Assembly (NCBI RefSeq): GCF_029962835.1
Contig: NC_080573.1
Coordinates: 39,363,001 to 39,427,000 of the forward strand
DNA: 64,000 nucleotides
Reading direction: 5' to 3'
Origin: Magnolia sinica
Lineage: Eukaryota; Streptophyta; Magnoliopsida; Magnoliales; Magnoliaceae
This document shows positions 25,252 through 36,731 of the stretch, one piece after another (position 1 is the first letter of the stretch; the number at the start of each line of letters is the position of its first letter). A model generated the notes under the pieces. It did not search any database. It saw only the letters and a program-made list of their open reading frames with translations, and was not told the DNA's origin. The position numbers and the translations under genes were made by a program.

Positions 25252-25417
25252 CTCTGTTTTCCTTTCTATCTATCCGAAACTCTAGAAACCCTATTTCCAA
25301 TTGAGGTTTTCATTGAATTGCTGAAAAATGCTATGTTTATGTGATTCTCACACTGATCTCGGCCATCGTAACCCTCGGATTGAAGAAACGGGGCCCTAAC
25401 TTGGTCTAAAGATATGC
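24958..25417 (+). promoter_or_regulatory. Probable promoter/5' UTR captured with the TFIIA-L fragment
   Basis: This non-coding stretch lies between the Harbinger TAA duplication and the TFIIA-like ATG at 25418. It has the texture of a plant 5' UTR: pyrimidine-rich (CCCCCGTTTCTTCTATCC), CT dinucleotide runs and 'AACCCTA' boxes (25188). No defined TATA box or start site can be assigned by eye. If active it would read rightward into the gene fragments. Confidence 0.35.
25204..25249 (+). repeat. (TC)n microsatellite
   Basis: Twenty-three uninterrupted TC units lie in the putative 5' UTR upstream of the TFIIA-like exon. CT-rich 5' UTRs are common in plants. A shorter run lies at about 25112-25133. 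Confidence 0.95.
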
Positions 25418-25537
25418 ATGGTGACCTCGTGCATTTTCTTAGTCCATCTCAACATTGTTGATTCTGTCATCAGCAAGCTGCGTGAAGAGTTCCTCCATGA
25501 GGGCGTCGATGATTCCGTTCTGGACGAGCTTCAAGGG
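25418..25537 (+). pseudogene. TFIIA large-subunit-like first exon (captured fragment)
   Basis: The ATG at 25418 opens a reading frame whose residues 13-38 (NIVDSVISKLREEFLHEG, then VDDSVLDELQ) match the N-terminal helix of the TFIIA alpha/beta large subunit. That basal transcription factor joins TBP at the promoter through this four-helix bundle. The 12 residues before it align in length with plant TFIIA-L but are altered (MVTSCIFLVHL). A GT donor follows at 25538. The expected next exon (LWEMKMMQ...) is not seen downstream, so this is a first-exon fragment. The alternative is an unrelated helical protein. The family call is from memory of the motif only. Confidence 0.6.
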
Positions 25538-25539
25538 GT

Positions 25540-27964
25540 ATGTTATCTCCCTCCTTTACCTAATAAGCATCTGAATCCTTCATTTTTCTTAGCATATTGT
25601 CTTTTATTTTATTTTTTCTTTTGGGGTTTTTGGTAGGGTTGCAATATATATATATATATATTTGCAGAGGGTGGATCAGTAAAACAATCGTCTATGAGTG
25701 CACTAGCAGCCACTGGAACTGGTAGTGAGGGGAATTCAATTTATGTGTTATTGGCTTGCTCAGATCCATCCTGTCAAGAAGCTGCTTTGCATGCTGCCTC
25801 ATGTCATCTTTCAGTTTCCATGTAGCTTTGTTTTATTACGTGATTGAATGGATTTTTTTACTTGTTGAACACTGTTAGTTTTTCTGTGTTATCATCACTT
25901 TTTTGATGGATAGTATTGATTTTACATGTAAATTCTAGAAAGGTTGTTGATATTCTTGTTTACTGTTTGACGTCCATATTCTATCAACTGTATTTCATGG
26001 TTTATTTTATTTTAATTTTTATTTTATTTTAATTAAAATTTTTATTTTCATATAAATTTATTTGTGAATGTGTACTCCATGGGCATTGAAGCAATGACCA
26101 GTTGCCTGGAGATCAGGATGCACCATTAATTGGATCTAGGAAAACATGTAGTGTGTTAGGAATTGATTTTATGTGGTGCCAGTGAGGTTGAGTTCACTCT
26201 GGCTAAAAACAGAATATGCAGCATTGTCTTTGTACCAGGCACAATGCAGTTCTATTTTCTACTTTACAAAATTTTCCTTTTAACAGAAGAAAAAGGAAGC
26301 TATCTGCACAAGTATTTGGCTAGGTAGAGAAAAGGCATGCAATAAAAGAATGTTGTTGTCAGTCCTTACATACAAGGATTGTGGTTATCCTACCTTGTAT
26401 TCCACTTTCAGTTGCAAGATCCTTCTAACCAGGTGACGCTCCTGCTTCAAGTCACTCTCTGGACTCATGCTTCTGCTCTAGCTTGAGTTGACCATTCATC
26501 AAGAAAAGAAAAAAGAAAAGAAAAGAAATTCTAAGGAAAGGAAAGGAAAATGAAAAAGGGTTTCCCAAGACATGGCTTCTCCTAAGGACGTGTTTGTTTA
26601 CACCAAATATCATGAAATTCTGCACCAAGTTAGACTGATTAATCATTGAATATAATGAAATTTTGCACCAAATTAGACTGATTAATCTTTGAATACAACG
26701 AAATTTCTGATTTGGTGCAACCAAACACACCCTAAACAATGCTCACTACATAACGGAAAATTTTATATCAGCCATTAAATATTATAAAAGCCAATAGAAT
26801 GGACATTTCGGGCACTTCTTTCTTCTATTGTTTCAGTCTTTGAAATACTCAGCATGAAGGTTGTTGGTACACAGTGGTAGCCATTATTTTTCCTCTTAGT
26901 CTAGATCCTGATATGCGGACTAGTTGACAGCAACTTAGTCTCCGAACTGCAATGAACATATTTTGACTTTTATATGGCTATGGCATCCTAGAATTTCTTC
27001 TCTCTAGTTTCTTAATTATATTTTCAGAAGATGTTTTCAGCTTTCATATGCATATGACATATTCCTACTCACGTTTGTAAGCGTGTAGTGGAGCATATTG
27101 TGGTGTACCAGGGAGCTAAGTAGGGTTGTTCAAGGGTCGGGTTCAAGTCTGGCACCATCGTAGCCTACTCAAGCTAACCTGGTTTGGATCTTGCTGGGTC
27201 TGGGTCCCTTTAGGCTTGAATTAGATAGATATTACCTTGGGTTTTGTGGCACCTTTCTTCATCTTCTATGTGGCGCAGTTTCAGCTTTTACATTTCTTTC
27301 CTTTTTAGATGCATGGTTTCTAAGTTCCAACTGATTTTCTTAATTTTGTTCTCCATATGTTCATAAATGAGGTTTTGACCCCTTCTCAAAGTCTACATGT
27401 GGTTCAAATGATTTGTTTTTCTTGTCCATGTTCACTAGGAAATTGCCTTAGTAATGAGACGCCACGCTTTTGCCATTAGTGCCCAATATTATGATATTCT
27501 CAGTTTAGTCTCATTTTGTCTTGAGAATATATTCAATAAGTACACAAACTTCATGTTGTCTAATCTTGACACAGCACATGGCAGATATGGATTAGAGGCG
27601 TTCTATTGAACTTTACAAACTTATTATAAAAAAAAAGAGCTTTGCAAGACTCAAGATATGTCGGGGTATGACATAATATACAGAAACAATGACATGCACA
27701 CATATCAATGTGTTTGGCACATGCAATGGGGTTAATACAAAGCAGCATGAATAATGGTTTTGTCATGTCTCCATGTAATGCACCTCCTAATTGCTCTCTA
27801 ATGACATGCATAAATTTACCACCGCCAACACCACCATCGTAGCCGTTTTCCTAGTTTGAGGTCCAATTTGGAATGGTCGATTGGCAAAAGTTTCATGGTC
27901 ATCTACTGTTTGGATATCTGCCTTCCTCTTCTACCTAGGACCTGGGCTCTACATCTGGTTGGCC
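25540..27964 (+). other. Captured or unassigned non-coding DNA left of the Tat element
   Basis: After the TFIIA-like exon the sequence is AT-rich and intron-like, with a (TA)n run at 25644-25661. A possible acceptor (TTTGCAG, 25662-25668) precedes a short open stretch to about 25828 that I do not recognise. A MITE sits at 26586. Apart from that no gene, RNA or retrotransposon domain is visible. It may be intron and flank carried along with the gene fragments. Confidence 0.5.
26586..26732. mobile_element. Tourist-like MITE, TSD TAA
   Basis: A 147-bp element with terminal inverted repeats GGACGTGTTTGTTTACACCA (left) and GGGTGTGTTTGGTTGCACCA (right, read in reverse) is flanked by TAA (26583-26585 and 26733-26735). 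Size, ends and duplication fit PIF/Harbinger-derived MITEs. The inside is a near-duplicate of about 50 bp (ATGAAATTCTGCACCAAGTT and ATGAAATTTTGCACCAAATT). Its ends resemble but do not equal those of the nearby 6.9-kb Harbinger element. Confidence 0.8.
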
Positions 27965-27969
27965 ATGGT

Positions 27970-28764
27970 TGTTTCGACAAGAAACAAAAGTATCCCGTTT
28001 TGGGGAATTATCTTATTAAATAATAACAAAGAAAGAATGAAGAGAACAATCATCATATTTATTTATTCTGAATTCATTTACATCCTCATATAGTTCCTTG
28101 ATTCTAAGATAAGATATTCGTGACTGTAAAAATATGAATATTGAATGAGTTTAGATATCGATTCTAGCAGCGTTTCGGATCACAATAAGATCTTTTGATT
28201 GAAGAAATCATCGTGTGGAATTGATATACATCTTGATCTCTCTAGTGGGCTTGAAATACTTTGATCCTTTGTCTGAAATTAAGCCTTCTTCAACATCTTT
28301 AAAAAGACGAATTTCAAAGGAAACAGCCTGTCTGCGCAAGGAGACAACCTATCCGCGCAATGGACTTGTTGCGCTGGCAGGGAGTGAATAACTTCACCCA
28401 TTGCGCGAGCCATCTCATTGTGCGGGCCACCCTTTGCGCGCCGCGCAATGCTTCTTCTCGGATACCTAACTTTCTTCAAATATCTGAAATTCTCCTTCTA
28501 CTCCTGAGATTTTTTGATGATCCAAATGAAGAAGATGGTGGGGTATTTATAGGCCTCCACACGTGTGAACCCTCTCATCCGCGCAACGAATCAACTTCAA
28601 CAAATTTATTGCGGGAGCCATTGATTGCGCGCTCACATCCATCGCGTGTTGATCTTTATTGCGTGCTGCGCAATGGTTCCTCCACTACCTGTGTTGCACG
28701 CCATGCAACAAACCATCATTGATCTACAATCTTCCTTTTCTTAATGAATTTTTATACTCCAATA
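27970..28764 (-). mobile_element. 3' LTR of the Tat element
   Basis: It aligns with 47351-48126 over its whole length. It starts TGTTTCGACA and ends ...TATACTCCAATA, where the right LTR has CAACA. It contains an extra segment near 28668-28710 (GGTTCCTCCACTACCTG and following) absent from the other LTR. It is rich in TTGCGC/GCGCAA words between 28330 and 28710. The LTR carries the promoter and polyadenylation signals of the element; no specific TATA box was assigned. Confidence 0.88.
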
Positions 28765-28779
28765 GATGCCCCCTTGATC
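28765..28779 (-). promoter_or_regulatory. Polypurine tract of the Tat element
   Basis: On the minus strand, GATCAAGGGGGCATC sits directly before the 3' LTR. This is the expected place and composition for the purine-rich primer of plus-strand DNA synthesis. Confidence 0.55.
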
Positions 28780-29475
28780 CTTCATTTGAATATCCCCTTC
28801 AATATTTATCAAATGGAGGATCAATAACAAAAATCCTTCCCTTTTCTTCTTTGCTTGCAATCAATCACATCGTTGCGCTATCAGGTCCGCGCAATGGACT
28901 CGGGTCTGCGATGCTATACAAGCCGGACTCGCCTTTTTTTTTTTTTTCATCCATTCATTCTTTGGAGCCAAACGTTTTTTTGCACTAAGCTTCGTTTCCG
29001 CGCAACAGAACTAGCGCGCAACAAGAATTTCCGCACAAGAGAACTAGCCAGCAATAGGAATTTCCATGCAACGAGGTCTTACGCACAACAAACTTGTCCG
29101 TTCAAGAAATTTTCCAAGTACCTGAATTCTGTTGAATTTTCCTTTATTTCTGTAATGACTTGATCCAAGAGGTCGTGTTCTTCCCAGGGCGAACATATCG
29201 CCGAATCTTCCAACCCTTCATTATCTTCAGAAGATCGTCCCCAAAAGAGAACCCGATCAATTGGAGACCATTTGTCCTTCTTCAAAATACCAGATCTGCC
29301 AATCATCAACTTTGCTGACCGTATCTTTCTTCTTGCTGATCCTATCTGTACCGATGTGATGATGGGAGAACTTGAGAGACCGCTAACAGAGGGTCACGAA
29401 TCTGATTGGGAGAACCGGTTGAAATCTACTGCTAATTTTCGTACTGACAGCTCTCGCCCTGCACCCACTGAATCC
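28780..29475 (+). other. Tat spacer, start of the antisense ORF region
   Basis: This spacer between the 3' LTR and the Mutator-like insertion again contains many GCGCAA-type words (28870-29095). From about 29180 a plus-strand open stretch includes 'FFKIPDLPIINFADRIFLLADP'. It may be the start of the antisense ORF that continues beyond the insertion at 31744, but no domain is recognised in this part. Confidence 0.4.
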
Positions 29476-31743
29476 AAGGTATCCCGTATCGGTATCGGTC
29501 GGCGTAACGGTGCCCACCGATACGGATATGGATACGGGGGTGTATCGGCGATGCGGGGGTGTAACGGCCACGGTGTAAAAATTTTTTTTTGCTAAAAAAA
29601 TATTAAAAAATATGGATTAAATTCGGAATATTCTAAGCATTCCAAATATGCATTCATTTATAAATTGGAACATGTTTATGGTGGTGTAACGGTCCACTCT
29701 TTGGTGAGAAGTTGTATCAGACTGTCTGATGAATTTATGAACCAGACAACCTGGTATTGGCTATAGATATTTTATATTTAATTATCTAACTATATAATAT
29801 CAATATAAATTAATTAGAATGAATCTAATACCAAAATATCTCATATTTGTATGTATTGGTTTATTAAATACCTTGTGACTTGTGTACATTTTATTTCAAT
29901 ATACAATCTGGGGACTTTTATGTCCAATTATATAATTCATATATCTAACAAATTAATATAATTTTTCCCAATAAATCTTAAGAAAAAATTTGAAATTATA
30001 TTCAAGTAAATAGTGTTGTCGATTTAGAGCTGATTTGGTGGACCATTTGATGCCCCAAATCAACGTTAAACTCATGCAATCTATTAGCACTTATCTCACT
30101 AATGGATTGACGGATATTTATTGAACAATGATGAATGAAAAATATCAAATGATCCTATTTTAGAAAAACAAGTGTTTGCAAATTAACGGTGAAAATCATT
30201 TAAATAATTTAATTTTGGAATTGTGACATGGCAACAATAGTGCCATAATTTAATTTATTAATTTCGAATTAATGTATGCCTCATGGACAATTTTTACGGC
30301 CATGTACATAGGGCCCACTACGATGTATGTATTGTATATCCATGTTGTCCATCATTTTTGCCAACTCATTTTAGGGCATGGTCCAAAAAACGAGGCAAAT
30401 CCAAATCTTTGGTGGACCACATAGTAGGGATTGAATTCCCACAATTAAAACTTATTATGATTGTTATTATTATTATTATTATTATATATATTTTTTTATT
30501 TTTAAGCCGCGACTTTTGTTTTCCTTGATCCAAGTCCATGCAACCTTATCAGTAGTTTCGATGGTAAATAAACATTACAGTGGGCCATAATAAGTTTTTA
30601 ACAGTGGGCATTCAATCCTATTGTGCGGTCCACTTGAGATCTGGATCTGCATCATTTTAGGCACCATGCCTTGAAATGATCAGGAAAAACTGATGGGTAG
30701 CATGGATACATAATACAACACATAAATCAAGGTGTGCCGCATGCACTAAAACAATACAAGTGTACAGTGGGCATTCAAATCCTATTGTGTGGTCCACTTG
30801 GGATCTGGATCTGCATCATTTTAGGGACCATGCCTTGAAATGATCAGGAAAAACTCATGGGTGGCATGGATATATAATACAACACATAAATCAAGGTGGG
30901 CCACATGCACTAAAACAATGCAAGTGCACAGTGGACCTTCAATCCTACTGTGCGGTCCACTTGAGATCTGGATCTGCTTCATTTCAGGGACCATACCTTG
31001 AAATGATCGGGAAAAACTGATGGGTGGCATGGATATATAATACAATACATAAATCAAGGTGGGCCGCATGCACTAAAACAGTGCGAGTGCACTAAGCGGC
31101 ATGCGCCGCAAACCACTTAAAAAAAAAGGTGCATGGTTGTTTTATAGCCACGCCACCCATTCATTTTTAGGAGACCAAGAGAGGGAGAGAGAAATGAGAG
31201 GGAAAGAAAGGGAAAATGAGAAAGAGGAAGAAAACGAGAGGGAAAGAAAGAGAAAACGAGAGAAGAAGGAGGAGGAGGAGGAGGAGGAGGAGCAGAAGAA
31301 GGAAAGATGCTGTCATAGTAGCGGAATGCAACTCCCACTCAACTAGCCGGAGATGAGATGGAGAAGACTCCTCACATCAAGCAAGTCAGCCACCTAAAAT
31401 CATGACTTCTCCCATTCGATGGCTTGGCTTAATGGGTAATTAACTGGAGAGGCCTAACTAGCCTACTCCAGTAATGCCCTCCGCTTGTTAGATTGAATTG
31501 AATCTTTTATAACCTAGGGTAGCTTAAGAGACTTTCTCAATAGTATAAGTGGACCTCTCAAAGGTATAAGTAGACATTAGTCTTGCTGGTTCGGTCTTTT
31601 TCTTTTATTGTTTATATGCCCATATTTCATACTTATAAATTCCAGTTCATGGCTTCGTATGTACTGAGTGACTATAGGTCCATTCAGATGCTGCTCCAAG
31701 AGACGGCCGATACAGCCGTATCGTAATGGATACGGGACACCCT
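29476..31743. mobile_element. Mutator-like long-TIR element, copy 1
   Basis: Its ends are AAGGTATCCCGTATCGGTAT (left) and AGGGTGTCCCGTATCC (right, reverse complement), rich in CGTATCGG and GTAACGG words. Flanks CACTGAATC (left) and GGCCGAATC (right) match at 6 of 9 bases, an eroded 9-bp duplication like those made by Mutator elements. The left 250 bp is the reverse complement of the right end of copy 2 (about 41793). No transposase is visible. It holds a tandem array (30601-31090), an ATT run (30462-30485) and a GA-rich block (31180-31305). Confidence 0.65.
30601..31090 (+). repeat. Three tandem units of ~160 bp
   Basis: Units start near 30601, 30763 and 30929 with ACAGTGGGCATTCAATCCTA-type sequence. 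Each contains GGTCCACTTGAGATCTGGATC, TTGAAATGATCAGGAAAAAC and ACATAAATCAAGGTG. The short stretch after 31080 starts a fourth, truncated unit. The array lies inside Mutator-like copy 1, and no coding role is seen. Confidence 0.85.
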
Positions 31744-34384
31744 GGCCGAATCTTCCCCTGAAGAGTAAGAAACAGAAAAGTAAAGATGAAATTCTTCAGG
31801 AGAAGATAAAAGATCATAAGAAGAAATGTTGTCAAAACGTTTGAGACGGTTAAATTTCAAGGAGTTGTGATCAAGTTCAAGAACCCTTATAAGGATGAAA
31901 TCGTCATTATTCCGATGAATATCCATCGTCACCTCTCTATGATCTAAAGCGAACCTTCTGATCATATGACACAAAACTGGCTACTCTATGTTGCGAACTG
32001 GGTCATAAAAGAGCCGAAGATTCTAGAAGGCTACGTCACGGAGAAAGGACTCGAACAAAAGATGGGGCAAATATCATATATGCGATTCCTTATCCCATGC
32101 TATAACCCTCATACTTTGTCCCACATTATTTCGAGACTGTTTAGCAACGTTTTTGTAACAAAGATTCTTTATGGAGTAACGACGAATTTAGAACGCGCGG
32201 TCTTCTCTTTCCTTGTCAATATTATAGTTCATGGGTTAAGGCGATCCTACAGAAGTATAAGAGAGTCCTTGGCGAGGTTAATCCATATGTTGCCGTAGAA
32301 GCTACTTCGGACTTCTTTCAAAAAGATACCATGATTTATAAAGGATCCCTGAAACATTGGTTTTCTACAACAAATTCCTTTCATTTGCCAATCGGTGAAG
32401 CGAGTGTTACTTTGTGGGATCTTCATCGCATGGCGGGTCTTCCCATCACAGGATTTTTTCTTAACAAATTCATTCCTACAAATGCAGATTTTGCTTATTT
32501 TGATCCTAAAAGAGATCCTTCAATTTTTGTTTCTATTATCGAACTTTTCTAGGTAATGTCCAGATTTCCTGACATTCACAAAGTCTCTCCATTTCAATGG
32601 CTCGTACATTTTACAAGATACCTACGATATACTTTCCTGATCTTCTTTTACTTCTCTTTACAGATATACTCATCTTCATGTCTCTTCTCTTACGTTTTCT
32701 TCTCTCTTCCCTCTTTTTTTTTTTCTTTTTTTTTTTTTTAAAGATTTTCTGGTAGTCATTCTTCAGACTTGGAATCTGCTCGTCAGAAGACAAGAGGATC
32801 AACTGCCTTCGGCCTTGAAACTGAACTTGCTGCATTCCTTGCATACTGGTTGAGCTTCGTAGTATTGCCAAGTTCAAAATGGGCGGACGCCATCCGTCCT
32901 ACGTTGTTTGTTGTTGCTGGAGCTATGGTAGAAGGCAAAAAATATTCTCTGGCTCCTCCTGTTCTTTGCTCTCTTTATAGAGCATTAGGACATGCCGCGG
33001 TGCATTGTTCGAGACCGGTGATAGGAGCTTCTTCATATACCCCATGACATTACTTTTCTGGCTGGTTAGGTATATATTTCCCATGGACATATAGTGACCC
33101 TGAGAAGGCTTACGTTAATCCTGAACGCCCTCTATGCTATTATCAGAAGTGTAAGATGGTGAAGAAAACTTATGACTGGGTCACGGATAAGATTGAGAGT
33201 ATGGAATCTATTGACTTCTTCCCATTTTATTTGTCGCATCAGGCTGAAGATAGAGAAGTAATAGACAACAATGATCGGGAGCCAGTCGACAGAACCTTTC
33301 TGATTGCATAAGGTCTTGCAGTCTTCCTCTTCGAGAGGGAAGTGAGTTCTGGCGAGAACCCTACTATCCCAGTAGGTTTGCAAGACAATTTGGTTATGAT
33401 TAGACCATGTCGCAAGCAGGAGAAGAAGTCACTCGTGTAATGCGGAGCTACGGAGTAGGCCCATATAATTGGGCCTTGATATGGAAGCAACTCTTAGTAA
33501 GAAACTTCAATTCTCGTTTCATTCTTTCAGGCTTCAATCATCGAGTGCAGGCTTCGTATGCTTATGCTTGGATGCGCTGGTGGGTGCATCAGTACTACTT
33601 GGTGCATAATTGCTACCCTGTTGATCGTCCTATCTGGATTCCTCCTCCCAGATTAAGGAATTATAGAACGGAACAAGGAATTGGCTATTTTGTTGAAAGA
33701 GATCACGCGGCGACTCCTGGTCAAGTTTGCCGAAGAATTTCTATAGAAGAGCCGATACGGGAGATAAAGTCGGTTAATATGTTGGAAGGGTGGATAGCTT
33801 TTGAATCTCCTCTGGATCTTATAAAATGATCAGAAAGATGAACAACTCCTGCTAGTGAACCTGAAGCTCCTACTGCTCATTCATATTCTCCTATCCACAG
33901 AACAGAAGATCCAGCTATAGGTGCTATCTCTCCTACTGAAGATCAAGCTGTTGTTACAGTTTCTTCTGCTGAAGATCAAACTGTGGCTACAATTTCTCCT
34001 ACTGAAGATCAAGCTGTGGCTACAATTTGTCCTGTTGGAGGATTGACTCACCATTCTCAAATGACTTGTTCGAGAGCTAAATCTTTATCTCCTCAGGTTC
34101 TAACGCAGCAAAATTCTCCTCCTTCTCAAGGCACTCGTCTTCTTCCTGTAAAGACTGTTTATAGAGGCAAACAAATAGCTTCTGAAGAAGATAGTTCATC
34201 AGATTATTCTGTGGAGACTTCAATCAGTGACACGTCTTGTTCTACAAGTTTAACTGACGAAGGGAATGTTTTGTTAGATGGCAATCAAGGAGAAGATGTA
34301 GAAGTAGATATCGACAAAGAAGGTGAAATTGGAGGCGTGAAGTTCAACGGGATAATCAAGACATTTCTTCTCCTCCTAGATTAA
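31744..34384 (+). pseudogene. Antisense ORF with plant mobile domain (PMD), decayed
   Basis: Successive plus-strand open stretches form one gene opposite in direction to gag-pol. Recognisable parts are 'LLYVANWVIKEPKILEGYV' (about 31980), 'LPIGEASVTLWDLHRMAGLP' (about 32385-32450), 'LAAFLAYWLSFVVLPSSK' then 'IRPTLFVVAGAMVEGKKYSL' and 'PPVLCSLYRAL' (32820-32990), and 'RVQASYAYAWMRWWVHQYYLVH' (about 33545-33610). A Ser/Glu-rich tail follows, with repeated 'SPTEDQAV' units at 33920-34030. The middle block is the PMD fold core shared by MAIL/MAIN proteins and antisense ORFs of Tat retrotransposons. Stops near 31770, 31945, 32297, 32550, 33045 and 33309 and frame changes make it a pseudogene. Its function in the element is unknown. 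Confidence 0.65.
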
Positions 34385-35040
34385 TTTCTCTTGAAGATGA
34401 ACAACTTGATTACGGAGGTTCCAGTTGCTCTCTTGGTGCAAATATTTTCATATCTTACGATTAGATGGGTTGACTACCTTGAGACATTTTAGTCTATCAA
34501 TATTGAGACAAAATCTTGGTTCTTGAAGTCAACAAGACTACTTGATTCATATTGTAGTCAGTATCAGTTGGCATTGAGACAAGATCTTGGATCTTGAAGT
34601 CAAGAAGATTACTTGCTAAAAGCATTATTTTCGCCTCGAAGTGCGGAAGTAAATTAGGATACTTCACATGTTCAACCAGCTGTCAATTTAATTGTTGATA
34701 TTTCAATTTACATTGAGAAGGCTATTACTACACACCCTCCTCCCATTTAGCTAGTTGCTCAAAGTCTAGAATTTCCTTCTGATCCAGTTGATATAGCAAC
34801 CCTGCTTTGGATTCAAGCTCTAGAGTTCAAGAACTTTCCTTTAATATTGCAATTGTTGCTGTAGATATTCCTGTATCTTCAGAGATAGAAGCATCTTCTG
34901 TACGAACTACCTCTCGTCCTACCCCCGGAGATGGTATTCTCTTCTTTATACTCTCGTCTTTATATGTTTTAATATTGATATTCTTGATTTATATCATTTC
35001 TTGAAAGTCATAACACCTAGTAGTCTAGTTAGGTAGAGTT
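34385..35040 (+). other. Spacer after the PMD ORF
   Basis: Plus-strand sequence continues in the same low-complexity, Ser/Glu-coding style, with two related stretches (GAGACAAAATCTTGGTTCTTG at about 34504 and GAGACAAGATCTTGGATCTTG at about 34575). No domain is recognised. It probably belongs to the decayed tail of the antisense ORF or its UTR. Confidence 0.4.
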
Positions 35041-35059
35041 TGGTTCAAGTCTTCATTGT

Positions 35060-36304
35060 ATGCCCACGAGAAGAGGTAGAGGTTTCGGACTTCAACCTAC
35101 CAGGAATAACGAGCAGTTATCTGAGCAACTTGCTCAATTGATACAAAAGATAACCGCCTTAGAAGTGGGTCAAAGGAGTGAGTTTGCCCGCCTTGAGAAC
35201 CAAATCACCACTACCATGACTAAGGTGGAGCAACTAGAGGCGTCCCAAAAGGAAAACCCCGCTGTAGGGGAAGATGCGCACTCCCCAGTGGAAGGAATCA
35301 TAGAACGCACTGCCACACGTGGTGGTAGTGAGGATAGAGATCGTGGTAACGGTCGTGGTGTGGTGCGAGAGGCACGAGCCACATGTGGTCATCAAGATCG
35401 CTATGATCCAGATGAGCGTGCGATGGTGGAATCAATTCGAAGCATAGTTGTTCCCCTGGAAATTTTGGAACGCCAAAAAGAGTTGGCATCTTTTAAGGGG
35501 AAAATCTCTCGAACCGACATTGTCGTATCTGGTTATGACATTGAACATCAATCTTTGCAAGATAGATTGAAAGCTTCTGATAAAAACATGATAGTTGGTA
35601 GTAATCAAATTGCTTTCTTGAAGAATGAAATTGCTTCTCTTGAAGTTAGGGAACAAGAGGAAAAGTTAAATAACAGTAAGATTAGAGAAGACCCTCTAGT
35701 AACGCTCTCGCGTTTCAAGACGGGCCTTTGTGCGGATCTTCAGCGCGAGCTTATTACTCGGCCCTTAACGGACTTAGATGAAGCATATCAAGTCGTGCAG
35801 GAGTTGGACCAATATCTGAAGGCTCCCGTCGTTCGTCGTTTTGAGTCCCGAGACTCCAGTGCTAGATCTAGTTCCCAAGGAACTAGACCTAATATTGGTA
35901 GTCAACCTAGAGCACAGGCGACCATTCCGCTTAGGCCTAGGGAGGACAAGGGCAAAGGGGTTCTTCGTGCCGGTTCTAGTAACATGAGCCAAGTGAGGTG
36001 CTTTGAGTGTGGCAACCTTGGCCACATGTCTAATCAGTGTCCTACGAAGAGCCGTGGGAGAGCCTTAGTTATAGGCGAGTCCCACGAGGGTGGAGATGAC
36101 CAGGGTGATTATGAAGTTGAAGAGTATCACCCTGAAGGAGGACTTATTGATGAAGAAGTGGATGGAGAAGCAACGCTTGCAGTAGTCAGGCGTGTGTTAG
36201 CTCAGTCTAGAAGTAGTGCTAACTGGCGTCGAAGCACTATCTTCTACACTATTGCCAAGTGTGGTGAAAAGAATTGTAAGGTGATAGTGGACAGTGGAAG
36301 TTGT
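35060..36304 (+). pseudogene. Chromovirus gag with CCHC knuckle and protease start (possible internal replacement)
   Basis: The frame is open from ATG 35060 to TAG 36305. The N-terminus (MPTRRGRGFG..., then a coiled coil 'ITALEVGQRSEFARLENQI') and the C-terminus ('EDPLVTLSRFKTGL', 'LITRPLTDLDEAYQVVQELD', the zinc knuckle 'CFECGNLGHMSNQC' at about 35998-36039) fit chromovirus gag (Reina/CRM-like). The usual central capsid block is missing. In its place, residues of about 35443-35690 form a coiled-coil-like segment ('ASFKGKISRTDIVVSGYD', 'QIAFLKNEIASLE') not typical of gag. The frame ends in the protease active site (VIVDSGSC, 36286-36304), cut by TAG. Confidence 0.7.
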
Positions 36305-36307
36305 TAG

Positions 36308-36709
36308 AATGTGATTTCCATTAGCACCTTAGATCGCTTAAAACTGAAATCCACACCTCATCTAGACCCGTATAAAGTTTCTTGGGTTGACAAAACATCC
36401 ATACCTGTCACCCAGCAATGTCTAGTCCCCATCGAGTTTGGGTCATACAAAGAGTCCTCGTGGTGTGATGTTTTACCTATGGATGTGGGACATGTTATCC
36501 TAGGTAGACCGTGGCTATTCGATAATGATGTCACGATCTTTGGCCGTTCGAATGCGTGTACTTTTATGTATAATGGTAAAAAGATCAAACTTAATCCCAT
36601 GCCACCTGAGAATACACTAGGGAAAAAGAAGGATGAGAAGGCAAGTGAGCCTAGAGAAATGGGGAAATCCAAACCTAAGTCTTTGCATATAATCAACGCA
36701 AGAGTTTGA
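36308..36709 (+). pseudogene. Chromovirus protease, remainder
   Basis: It follows the TAG at 36305 in the same frame. 'NVISISTLDRLKL' continues the retropepsin fold after DSGS, and 'VGHVILGRPWLFDNDVTIFGR' is the conserved 'ILGRPWL' flap-side motif at about 36486-36550. This aspartic protease cuts the polyprotein. The frame ends at TGA 36707, and the RT frame opens shortly after. Two stops within gag-pol make it non-functional. Confidence 0.75.
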
Positions 36710-36731
36710 AAAAGAGGCTAAGGAGGATTCT

